From the NCBI GenBank assembly GCA_023388965.1, contig JAEWFF010000018.1, positions 1 through 64,000 of the forward strand: a stretch of 64,000 bases of DNA. Reading direction: 5' to 3'. The DNA is from Pseudomonadota bacterium. GTDB lineage: Bacteria; Pseudomonadota; Alphaproteobacteria; Rhizobiales; Methylopilaceae. Under the pieces are notes generated by a model, which saw nothing but the letters and a program-made list of their open reading frames with translations, was not told the DNA's origin and made no database searches. The first letter of the stretch is position 1. The number at the start of each line of letters is the position of its first letter. The position numbers were made by a program, and so were the translations under genes. This document shows, piece by piece, positions 16,579-23,719 of the stretch.

Positions 16579-17892
16579 TCAGCCGCCGTCGCGGTTCTGG
16601 AGTTGAAGCCGTCCGCCGTTTCGTCCGAGTGCAAGCTCCACGATCGCAAGGCCAAGACCGCTGCCGACGGCGACCTTGTGGCGGCCGCGGAAGAAGCGCT
16701 CCATAATTCTCGGGAGTTCGTCCTCGGGAATTCCGGGCCCGTCATCCTCGATGACGAGGCGTCCGCTCTCGCCGCCATCGGCGGCGCGGCAATGCACGAT
16801 GCCGCCCGGCGGCGAATGGTTCACCGCGTTCTCCAGAAGATTGCGTGCGGCCAGCGTGAAGAATTCCGGTTCGATCTGTAGCATGATGTCGTCGAGGTCC
16901 GGCGCGACCTCGACTCTCACATTCCGCGCGGGATCGGCCAATTCGTCCGCCAAGGCTCTCAGGATCGCGCCGGGCTGTACGACGCCGCATGTGCCTGCGT
17001 GCTCGTGCGCCTCGATCATGGACATATCGAGAAGCTGGCGGACCAGCCGTCCGGTACGGTCGACGCCCACGACGATCTGGCGTAATGCCTGGTCACGTGT
17101 CGCTGCGTCATTACTGGCAAGGGCCACCTGCGCCTGCGTCTTGAGACCTGCAAGGGGCGTGCGAAGTTCGTGGGCGGCGAAGGCGATGAAGTTGCGTTCG
17201 CGTTCGCGAAGGTCCGCGACCCGGGCAAAGAGCCCGTTCAGCGATTGCAGGACGGGCATGATCTCCGTCGCCGTCTTTCCATCCGTCATGGCTTCTATCG
17301 GACGAAGGTCAGAGGCCTCGCGCGCTTCGAGGTCGCCGGCGATTCTTCTCAGGGGTTCGAGACCCGTCCGTACGCTGATCCAGATGAGCACCGCAAGAAG
17401 GGGCAATATCAGGAGGGCCGGCAGCAGAAGGCCACGTATCACATCGTTCACCAGTCCGTCGCGAATCCGCATATTGTCGCCGACGAGGACCCGGACCGCG
17501 AGATCGGTATTGGTGATGGCGTAGACGCGCCAGCTTTCGCCGTCGATCGTGCTTTCGGAAAACCCGTCACCGGCGTCCGAAAGCCGCTCATCCGGCGCGC
17601 CTTCCGAGCGCCCGATCATGACGCCTTGAAGCGACCAGATCTGGCATGAGAGCTGGCGGTCGTAGGAGCCATGCGTACGCAATTGAAGATCTGGTGTAAT
17701 GGCATGCGAGGGATCGGTTTCCTGACGCACGATCAGGGACGAGACCATGCGCCCGGCCTCCACCAGCCGCGCATCCAGAACCCGTTCGACCTCGGCGCGC
17801 GTCGACAGATAGATCCACGCAACGGCCGAGAGCCAGACAAGTCCGGTGGTCAAAGTGAGGATGAGGAAGAGGCGCCGGGAAATGGAAGTCAT
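16579..17892 (-). CDS. Sensor histidine kinase, QseC-like
   Basis: A 437-residue kinase with an N-terminal span (LFLILTLTTGLVWLSAVAWIYL), a periplasmic domain of about 130 residues, a second span near 155-180, a HAMP-like linker, the phosphoacceptor in FAAHELRTPLAGLKTQ, N-box NLLENAVNHSPPGG, and G-boxes EDDGPGIP and GSGLGLAIVE. It follows the response regulator with a one-base overlap (17892). With that regulator it probably senses an envelope signal, since the predicted targets are envelope proteins. Confidence 0.9.
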   Translation of the reverse strand: MTSISRRLFLILTLTTGLVWLSAVAWIYLSTRAEVERVLDARLVEAGRMVSSLIVRQETDPSHAITPDLQLRTHGSYDRQLSCQIWSLQGVMIGRSEGAPDERLSDAGDGFSESTIDGESWRVYAITNTDLAVRVLVGDNMRIRDGLVNDVIRGLLLPALLILPLLAVLIWISVRTGLEPLRRIAGDLEAREASDLRPIEAMTDGKTATEIMPVLQSLNGLFARVADLRERERNFIAFAAHELRTPLAGLKTQAQVALASNDAATRDQALRQIVVGVDRTGRLVRQLLDMSMIEAHEHAGTCGVVQPGAILRALADELADPARNVRVEVAPDLDDIMLQIEPEFFTLAARNLLENAVNHSPPGGIVHCRAADGGESGRLVIEDDGPGIPEDELPRIMERFFRGRHKVAVGSGLGLAIVELALGRNGGRLQLQNRDGG

Positions 17893-18560
17893 TACGGTTC
17901 GTCCCCCAGGCGATAGCCGATGCCGCGCACGGTATGGATCAGGCCGGGCCCGAGCTTGGCGCGGAGGTGATGGATATGGACCTCGACGGCATTGCTTTCG
18001 ACTTCCTCCTGCCAGCCATAGAGTTTCTCTTCGATCCGGCTCCGCGACAGGATCTGGCCGGGATGGATCATGAGCGCGTGCAGGACGGCGTATTCACACC
18101 GTGAGAGGCGTATGGGCGTGCCGTCCTGTTCCACTTTCTGCGTTGCCGGGTCTAGGGCGAGGCCGTGCCATTCGAGCCGTGAGCCGGGCCGCCCCGCCGC
18201 CCGGCGGATAAGGGCGCGCAGGCGCGCGGCGACCTCATCGAGATCGAAGGGCTTGCCGAGATAATCGTCGGCCCCGCTGTCCAGCCCGGCAATCCGGTCG
18301 GCCACTCCATCGCGTGCCGTCAGAAGCAGGACCGGCGTCGTGTCATGGCGTTCGCGCAAGGAGCGGAGCACGTCGAGGCCTGACCCGTCCGGCAGCATGA
18401 GATCGAGCACCAGCGCATCGAATTCGTGATTCCTGAGAACGGCATGAGCTTCCCCGCAGCTCTCGACGGCATCGGCGTTGAACCCGCCGATCCCCAGCCC
18501 GACCCGCAATCCGTCCCGCAGAACGGCATCGTCCTCGACAATCAACACACGCATGCTCAC
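17892..18560 (-). CDS. OmpR-family response regulator, QseB-like
   Basis: A 222-residue regulator. The receiver starts MRVLIVEDDAVL, the phosphoacceptor is in LVLDLMLPDGSG, and the lysine is in GKPFDLDE. The winged helix is at about 125-218 (LSRCEYAVLHALM, NAVEVHIHHLRAKLG, GIGYRL). It is the first gene of the pair and its own promoter region carries the paired CTTAAG site, so it is probably autoregulated. Confidence 0.92.
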   Translation of the reverse strand: MSMRVLIVEDDAVLRDGLRVGLGIGGFNADAVESCGEAHAVLRNHEFDALVLDLMLPDGSGLDVLRSLRERHDTTPVLLLTARDGVADRIAGLDSGADDYLGKPFDLDEVAARLRALIRRAAGRPGSRLEWHGLALDPATQKVEQDGTPIRLSRCEYAVLHALMIHPGQILSRSRIEEKLYGWQEEVESNAVEVHIHHLRAKLGPGLIHTVRGIGYRLGDEP

Positions 18561-18594
18561 CGCCCTGCCGTTGAACGGGCCATTCTAGGCACGG

Positions 18595-18611
18595 CTTAAG
18601 GCAGCCTTAAG
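18595..18611. promoter_or_regulatory. Paired CTTAAG boxes upstream of the response regulator
   Basis: CTTAAG at 18595-18600 and 18606-18611, period 11 bp, 34 bases upstream of the regulator's start on the minus strand. This is the third copy of the arrangement within 3.5 kb and supports autoregulation. Confidence 0.65.
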
Positions 18612-18897
18612 GATGGAAAAGAGGCCGTCCGTCCCGTCGAAGAAACAGAGCTTGCGCTGACGCGGCGGGTGCGACGCTGACGACCCATGCCGGCACCTGA
18701 CAGCGAATCTCGACAGAAGGTAGTAATGGCCGGCAACAGCGTTCGCCGTTGTGCCTTCACCGCAAGCGCATGATCGGCAAATCCGGCTATGGCGGATGCA
18801 TGGTGTCGCGGTCTATCTGTGCATGTGTTGCATGGATCGGGCATATGCCTTCAAAGGAGAGCGCTCGGCGAGATGAGTGTTCGATGTGAAAGCGTTC
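18612..18897. other. Intergenic region before tRNA-Sec, no gene recognised
   Basis: Between the two-component promoter and the tRNA-Sec gene I see no supported protein. A short ATG frame with AAAGGAG ahead (near 18874) runs into the tRNA and is unlikely to be real. The tRNA-Sec promoter must lie here but no strong -35/-10 pair stands out. Confidence 0.45.
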
Positions 18898-18993
18898 GGA
18901 GGCGTCTGGGTACCTGGTGGTCCTCCCGGTCTTCAAAACCGGTGAGGCCGAGCATCTCGGTCTGGCAGGTTCGATTCCTGTCCGCCTCCGCCA
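18898..18993 (+). tRNA. selC: tRNA-Sec (TCA)
   Basis: A 96-base tRNA with the long architecture of bacterial selenocysteine tRNA. It starts GGAGGCGTCTGGG, has an extended D arm, anticodon stem CCGGT/ACCGG with loop CTTCAAA (anticodon TCA at 18933-18935), a long variable arm (GAGGCCGAGCATCTCGGTCT), a T loop GGTTCGATTCC, an eight-pair acceptor stem ending CGCCTCC, discriminator G and encoded CCA. It lies 52 bases upstream of selB. Confidence 0.96.
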
Positions 18994-19045
18994 ATCGCTT
19001 TCCTTCCGACGCTGCCGGTGAGACCGGCGGCCCCCGCGCGGCGCA

Positions 19046-20845
19046 ATGACGACGCACGTCGTCGCAACGGCCGGTCACGTCGACCACGGCAAGAGCACTC
19101 TGGTCCGCGCGCTGACCGGGATGGAGCCGGACCGGTGGCAGGAAGAGCGCCGGCGCGGGCTCACCATCGATCTCGGATTCGCCTGGACGACTCTGCCTTC
19201 CGGCCGCGAGGTCTCCTTTGTGGACGTGCCCGGCCATGGGCGGTTCATCCGCAATGCGCTGGCGGGCCTCGCGACGGTGCGGGTGGTGTGCTTCGTCGTG
19301 GCGGCCGACGAGGGCTGGTCGGCGCAATCTTCCGATCATCGCGATGCCGTCGCAGCACTCGGCATCAGCCACGGGCTGATCGTGGTGACCAAGGCCGACC
19401 GCGCGCCCGATCTCGTGGCGGCGACCATCGAGCGTGCCCGGAAGGAGCTTGCCCACACCGGCCTGCGCGATGCCCCAGCGGTCGCCGTATCCGCCGTGCA
19501 GGGAACCGGGCTGGACGAACTCAGGCAGGTCCTTGATGACGTTCTGGCCAAGGCACCCGCGCCCGATCCCGGCGGCCGGCTCCGGATGTGGATCGACCGC
19601 TCGTTCAGCGTTTCGGGGGCAGGCACGGTGGTCACAGGCACGCTGGTCGCCGGTACGCTGACCAGAGGGGACCGGCTCGTCGTGGTCGGCCATGGGCGCG
19701 AGCCGCGCGAGGCCGTCATCCGTTCTCTGGAATCGCGGGACGTGGCCGCCGATGCCGTCCGCCCCATGAACCGGGCCGCGGTCAATCTGCGCGGTGTGCC
19801 CGCCGAGGAGGTCGGCCGCGGGCAGGCGCTGATCGCACCGGGCGTCTGGCCCATGACCGCGGAAGCCGATGTGCGCCGCATCGGCGGAGACGCGCTCGAC
19901 GAGGTCTCCGCTCAGCTCACCGTGCATGTCGGCACGGCGGCCGTGCCGGCCCGGCTGCGCGTTTTCGACCCCGATCACGCCCGGCTTACCTTCGACTATC
20001 CTCTGCCGTTGATCGTCGGCGATCGGCTCCTGCTTCGCGATCCGACGCGCCGCCTCGTCATTGGCGGCGTCGGCGTGCTGGACCCGGATCCGCCGCAGCT
20101 CCGCCGCCGGGGGGAGGGAGCCCGGCGCAAGGCGGCGCTGGCCGCCATGCCGCCCGACGGCGATGTGCTGGTCAAAGTGTCCGGTCAGGGCGCCGTCGAG
20201 GTGGAGCATCTGCGCCGGATCGGCCTTGTGGGGGCCGATGCCGCGCCGCCGCCCGAGGTGCGTGAGCTCGGCGGCTGGTGGGTGCACATTCCCGCCTATG
20301 ACGAATGGCGGCAGCGGGTGCGGGCTCTGGTGGAGAGCGAGGCCCAGCGCGACCAGCTCTCGCCCGGAATTTCCCAGGGGGCCGTGCGCGACGTCCTCGG
20401 CATGCCCGCGGCGCATTTCATCGATCGGCTGGTCGCGGATGCCGGCCTCGAGCAGGATCAGGGTTATATCCGGCCGCCGCGGGCCCGTGTTGATCTCGGC
20501 CGCGCCGAGGCCGGGGTGGCGAAGCTCGAGGCGCGGCTGCTCAAAAATCCCTTCCTCGCGCCCCTAGCCGGCGATCTGGTCGATCTTGGCCTCGGCGTCC
20601 GCGAACTGGCCGCGGCCGAGCGTGCCCGGCGGGTGCTGCGCCTTCAGGGGGGTGTGGTGCTGCTGCCGTCCGCCCCGGAACTCGCGCGACGGACATTGGC
20701 AGAGCTGCCGCAGCCGTTCACCACCAGTCAGGCGCGGCAGGCGCTGGATACCAGCCGCCGGGTGGCGATCCCGTTGCTGGAATATCTCGACACGCGCGGC
20801 TGGACGCGCCGGATCGATGACGACCATCGCGAAGTGGTGCCGTAA
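19046..20845 (+). CDS. selB: Selenocysteine-specific elongation factor SelB
   Basis: A 599-residue translational GTPase that delivers Sec-tRNA to UGA codons marked by a SECIS element. G1 is GHVDHGKST, G2 lies in RRGLTIDLGFAW, G3 is DVPGHGRF (most SelB have DVPGHE), and G4 is TKAD. Domains II-III follow, then the C-terminal winged helices that bind SECIS RNA (about 380-599). The N-terminal ALTGMEPDRWQEERRRGLTI closely resembles SelB of Actinobacteria as I remember it, and is unlike the E. coli form, suggesting transfer. It pairs with the upstream tRNA-Sec and the convergent Sec-containing formate dehydrogenase. No selA or selD is in the window. Confidence 0.95.
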   Translation: MTTHVVATAGHVDHGKSTLVRALTGMEPDRWQEERRRGLTIDLGFAWTTLPSGREVSFVDVPGHGRFIRNALAGLATVRVVCFVVAADEGWSAQSSDHRDAVAALGISHGLIVVTKADRAPDLVAATIERARKELAHTGLRDAPAVAVSAVQGTGLDELRQVLDDVLAKAPAPDPGGRLRMWIDRSFSVSGAGTVVTGTLVAGTLTRGDRLVVVGHGREPREAVIRSLESRDVAADAVRPMNRAAVNLRGVPAEEVGRGQALIAPGVWPMTAEADVRRIGGDALDEVSAQLTVHVGTAAVPARLRVFDPDHARLTFDYPLPLIVGDRLLLRDPTRRLVIGGVGVLDPDPPQLRRRGEGARRKAALAAMPPDGDVLVKVSGQGAVEVEHLRRIGLVGADAAPPPEVRELGGWWVHIPAYDEWRQRVRALVESEAQRDQLSPGISQGAVRDVLGMPAAHFIDRLVADAGLEQDQGYIRPPRARVDLGRAEAGVAKLEARLLKNPFLAPLAGDLVDLGLGVRELAAAERARRVLRLQGGVVLLPSAPELARRTLAELPQPFTTSQARQALDTSRRVAIPLLEYLDTRGWTRRIDDDHREVVP

Positions 20846-20886
20846 GCCGGGCAGGGACAGGGAATATCCGGTGCGTGTGCGGTGAC

Positions 20887-20910
20887 AGGCAGCGCCCTTA
20901 GGTGCTGCCT
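20887..20910. terminator. Hairpin between convergent selB and fdh operons
   Basis: AGGCAGCGCC pairs with GGTGCTGCCT around a CTTA loop, a ten-pair stem with one G-U pair. It overlaps the stop codon of the formate dehydrogenase iron-sulfur gene and lies 42 bases after the selB stop, so it can act as a shared terminator, although no T-run follows on either strand. Confidence 0.5.
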
Positions 20911-21857
20911 TCCGTTTCGCGGTTCTGGACGTGCTGGAAGCCGAACCGGCCCTTGATGCACAGATTGCCGTGGCTGACCGAGTGGTCGTGCGGCGACGTC
21001 ACCTTGACGATCTTGTTGTCCTGGACATGCAGGGTCACGTTGCAGCCGACGCCGCAATAGGTGCAGACCGTGGTGGTCTGGGTCTGCCGCGACTCGTCCC
21101 AGGTGCCGTCGGCGCGCATGTCGTATTCGGATTTGAACGACAGGGCGCCCGTGGGGCAGACCTCGACGCAATTGCCGCAGAAGACGCAGGCGGAATCCGG
21201 CAGCTCGGCGGCGAACTCGGTGGAGATCTGCGAGTCGAATCCGCGTCCCGCGATCTGGATCGCGAAGCTGTTCTGCCACTGGGTTCCGCAGGCATCCACG
21301 CATTTGTAGCAGAGGATGCACTTGCTGTATTCGCGCACATAGAGATCGTTGTCGACCTTGTCCGGCTGGGCCATCGTAGCCGCGATGCTGCCGTTTCCGG
21401 CGTGGTGCTCGCCCGGCTCATGGACGTCGCGCACAAGGCTCTCGCCGGCTCTCTTGCCGTACCTGTCCACATCGACGTCGTAGTGATCCATCCACGCGTC
21501 GATCCCCGGGGTGGTGGACAGATCGACCGAAGAACCGAGCAGTTCAAGCACGAGGCGGCGGCTGTGCCGCACCCGTTCGGTGTCGGTCTTGACCACCATT
21601 CCCGGCTGGACCTTGCGGGAGCAGGAGGGCACGAGAACGCGCGAGCCTTCGACCTCGACCATGCAGACACGGCAGGCATTCTTGGGCGTGAGGGTGTCGC
21701 CGTAGCAAAGGGTAGGAGTGTCCTTCCCCGCCACGTTACAGGCCGTCAGGATGGTGTCCCCTTCCCGGACGCTCACTTCTTCGCCGTCCACGGTGATCGT
21801 GACCAGCGGGGCGGGCGTTTTCATTCTGCCGTAAGCACCTGGATCGTGCGCGTTCAT
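20898..21857 (-). CDS. Formate dehydrogenase iron-sulfur subunit (detached N-terminal part of FdsA)
   Basis: A 319-residue electron-transfer protein equal to the N-terminal third of a normal FdsA/FdhF. In order: a [2Fe-2S] ferredoxin domain (CNVAGKDTPTLC, CRVCMVEVEG), a His-Cys cluster region (DVHEPGEHH further on), two [4Fe-4S] clusters (CILCYKCVDAC and CVFCGNCVEVCPTG), and the [4Fe-4S] module that normally opens the molybdopterin enzyme (CTYCGVGCNV ... CIKGRFG). The polypeptide then stops after GFQHVQNRE. The remaining catalytic part is coded by the first gene of the operon. The start overlaps the preceding gene's stop (ATGA) and has GGAGAG ahead. Confidence 0.88.
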   Translation of the reverse strand: MNAHDPGAYGRMKTPAPLVTITVDGEEVSVREGDTILTACNVAGKDTPTLCYGDTLTPKNACRVCMVEVEGSRVLVPSCSRKVQPGMVVKTDTERVRHSRRLVLELLGSSVDLSTTPGIDAWMDHYDVDVDRYGKRAGESLVRDVHEPGEHHAGNGSIAATMAQPDKVDNDLYVREYSKCILCYKCVDACGTQWQNSFAIQIAGRGFDSQISTEFAAELPDSACVFCGNCVEVCPTGALSFKSEYDMRADGTWDESRQTQTTTVCTYCGVGCNVTLHVQDNKIVKVTSPHDHSVSHGNLCIKGRFGFQHVQNRETEGST

Positions 21858-23707
21858 CTACTCTCCTCCAGGACATCGAGGCGGTCGATCGCCGACTCGA
21901 TGGCATTCCAGGCGGCCTGTCCGAGGCCGCAGATCGAGGCATCCTTCATCGCCTGCCCGACATCGCGCAGCAGGATGGTGTTGCTTCCCTTGGTCTCCGC
22001 GTCGCCGCGATTGTTCGCGATGCGCAGCAAAGCCTCCTCCTGCCGGACCGTGCCGACCCGGCAGGGCACGCACTGGCCGCAGGATTCGTCGCGGAAGAAG
22101 CGCGCGATGCGCAGCAGAATGCCGGTCAGATCGACGGTGTCGTCGAAGGCCAGCACCACGCCCGAACCCAAAGTGGTGTTGTTGGCACGGACACCTTCGA
22201 AGGTCAGCGGAATATCGAGTTCGTCTCCACGCACGAACCCGCCGGCCGCGCCACCCAGCAGCACCGCCTGCAGGGTCCGGCCCGGTGTAACTCCGCCGGC
22301 CAGCGCGAGAACCTCGCCCAAAGTCGCCCCAAACGGCACTTCATAGACGCCGGGGCGCACGAGATTGCCTGAAATGCAGAACAGTTTGGGTCCTGTGGAG
22401 CCCTCGGTCCCGATCTTGGCGTATTCGGCGCCGCCGATCTGCATGATCAGCGGCACGTTGCACAGGGTCTCGACGTTGTTGACCACCGTCGGCTTGCCGA
22501 ACAGACCGCTCTCGAACGGGAAGGGCGGCTTGGTGCGCGGCTCTCCGCGATAGCCCTCGATCGAGTTGAAAATCGCGGTTTCTTCGCCGCAGATATAGGC
22601 GCCGGCACCGCGCCGGATTTCGAGTTCGAAGCTGAATCCGGTGCCCAGGATGTTAGCTCCGAGGAAACCGCGTTCGCGGGCCTTTTCGATGGCGTTGCTC
22701 AGCAGCCGGTTGGATCGGGGATATTCGCCGCGCAGATAGATGTAGCCGCGCTCGGCGCCGATGGCGTAGCCGGCAATGGTCATGGATTCGATCAGCAAGA
22801 AGGGGTCGCCTTCCAGGATCGCGCGGTCCTTGAACGTGCCGGGCTCGCTCTCGTCGGCGTTGCATACGAGATAGCGCGGCGTCGCAGCCTGTTTGGCCGT
22901 GCTTTCCCATTTGATGCCGGCCGGGAACGCCGCCCCGCCGCGGCCCATCAGCCGGGAAGTCTTGACCTCGTTGATGACCTGTCCGGGCTCCATCTCGAAC
23001 GCCCGCCGCAGTCCGGCATAGCCATCGGTCGCGATGTAGTCGTCGATGCTTTCCGGATCGACCTGGCCAACACGCTTGAGCAGCATCAGGCCTTCCTGGC
23101 CGGCCTGCGGAACCGCCATGACCGGCGGCGCTTCGGCGGCGAGAGCCGCAGGGCCGGCTTCCAGCGCGAGGGCGATGTCCTCGGCCGAAGCGGGGCCGAT
23201 CAGATGCTCGTGAGGCGGATCGCCGGCTTCCACCGCGAATGCCGCCGGGGCGCGCTCGCACACGCCGAGGCAAGGGCTGTGCTTCCAGCCGTTCTGCGCG
23301 CCGGCCGGACCCAGCCGCTTTTCGAGGTCGGCACACAACTCCTTGGACCCGCGCGACATACAGGCGATGTCGGTGCAGACATGGACGATGCGGGCCGGCC
23401 GCGGAAAGGTGGAAAACAGCGCGTAGAACGTCGCGACGCTGTAGACGTCGGCCGGTGCCACGGTGAGCCGTCTTCCGATGTAGTTCAGCGCGCCGGGGCT
23501 GATCCAGCCGACGCGGTCGTTCACCGCATGCAGCGCCTCCAGGAGGAGATGCCGCTGGGCTCGCGCCGCGTGGCCGGTGTGGGCCCTGCGGTGGTCCAGC
23601 TCATCGCGTTCGCCCCCGTGCCAGCCCCCGTCACCGACCCCAAGCAACCGATCGACCGCATCCCGTTCCTCTGCGAACGGCTCGGCGTTGGAGAACTTCA
23701 AGTCCAC
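21854..23707 (-). CDS. NAD-linked formate dehydrogenase beta/gamma subunit (NuoE-NuoF fusion)
   Basis: A 617-residue diaphorase subunit. Residues about 1-160 are NuoE/FdsG-like with [2Fe-2S] ligands in CTDIACMSRG and CLGVCE. Residues about 200-617 are NuoF/FdsB-like: NAD/FMN motif GRGGAAFPAG, CNADESEPGTFKDR, GAGAYICGEETA and the [4Fe-4S] site ESCGQCVPCRVGT. It passes electrons from formate to NAD+. Translation starts at a GTG 12 bases after the catalytic gene, and its stop overlaps the next start. A fused E-F subunit is also seen in other NAD-dependent formate dehydrogenases and hydrogenases. Confidence 0.9.
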   Translation of the reverse strand: MDLKFSNAEPFAEERDAVDRLLGVGDGGWHGGERDELDHRRAHTGHAARAQRHLLLEALHAVNDRVGWISPGALNYIGRRLTVAPADVYSVATFYALFSTFPRPARIVHVCTDIACMSRGSKELCADLEKRLGPAGAQNGWKHSPCLGVCERAPAAFAVEAGDPPHEHLIGPASAEDIALALEAGPAALAAEAPPVMAVPQAGQEGLMLLKRVGQVDPESIDDYIATDGYAGLRRAFEMEPGQVINEVKTSRLMGRGGAAFPAGIKWESTAKQAATPRYLVCNADESEPGTFKDRAILEGDPFLLIESMTIAGYAIGAERGYIYLRGEYPRSNRLLSNAIEKARERGFLGANILGTGFSFELEIRRGAGAYICGEETAIFNSIEGYRGEPRTKPPFPFESGLFGKPTVVNNVETLCNVPLIMQIGGAEYAKIGTEGSTGPKLFCISGNLVRPGVYEVPFGATLGEVLALAGGVTPGRTLQAVLLGGAAGGFVRGDELDIPLTFEGVRANNTTLGSGVVLAFDDTVDLTGILLRIARFFRDESCGQCVPCRVGTVRQEEALLRIANNRGDAETKGSNTILLRDVGQAMKDASICGLGQAAWNAIESAIDRLDVLEESR

Positions 23708-23719
23708 AGTTCGTCCTTC

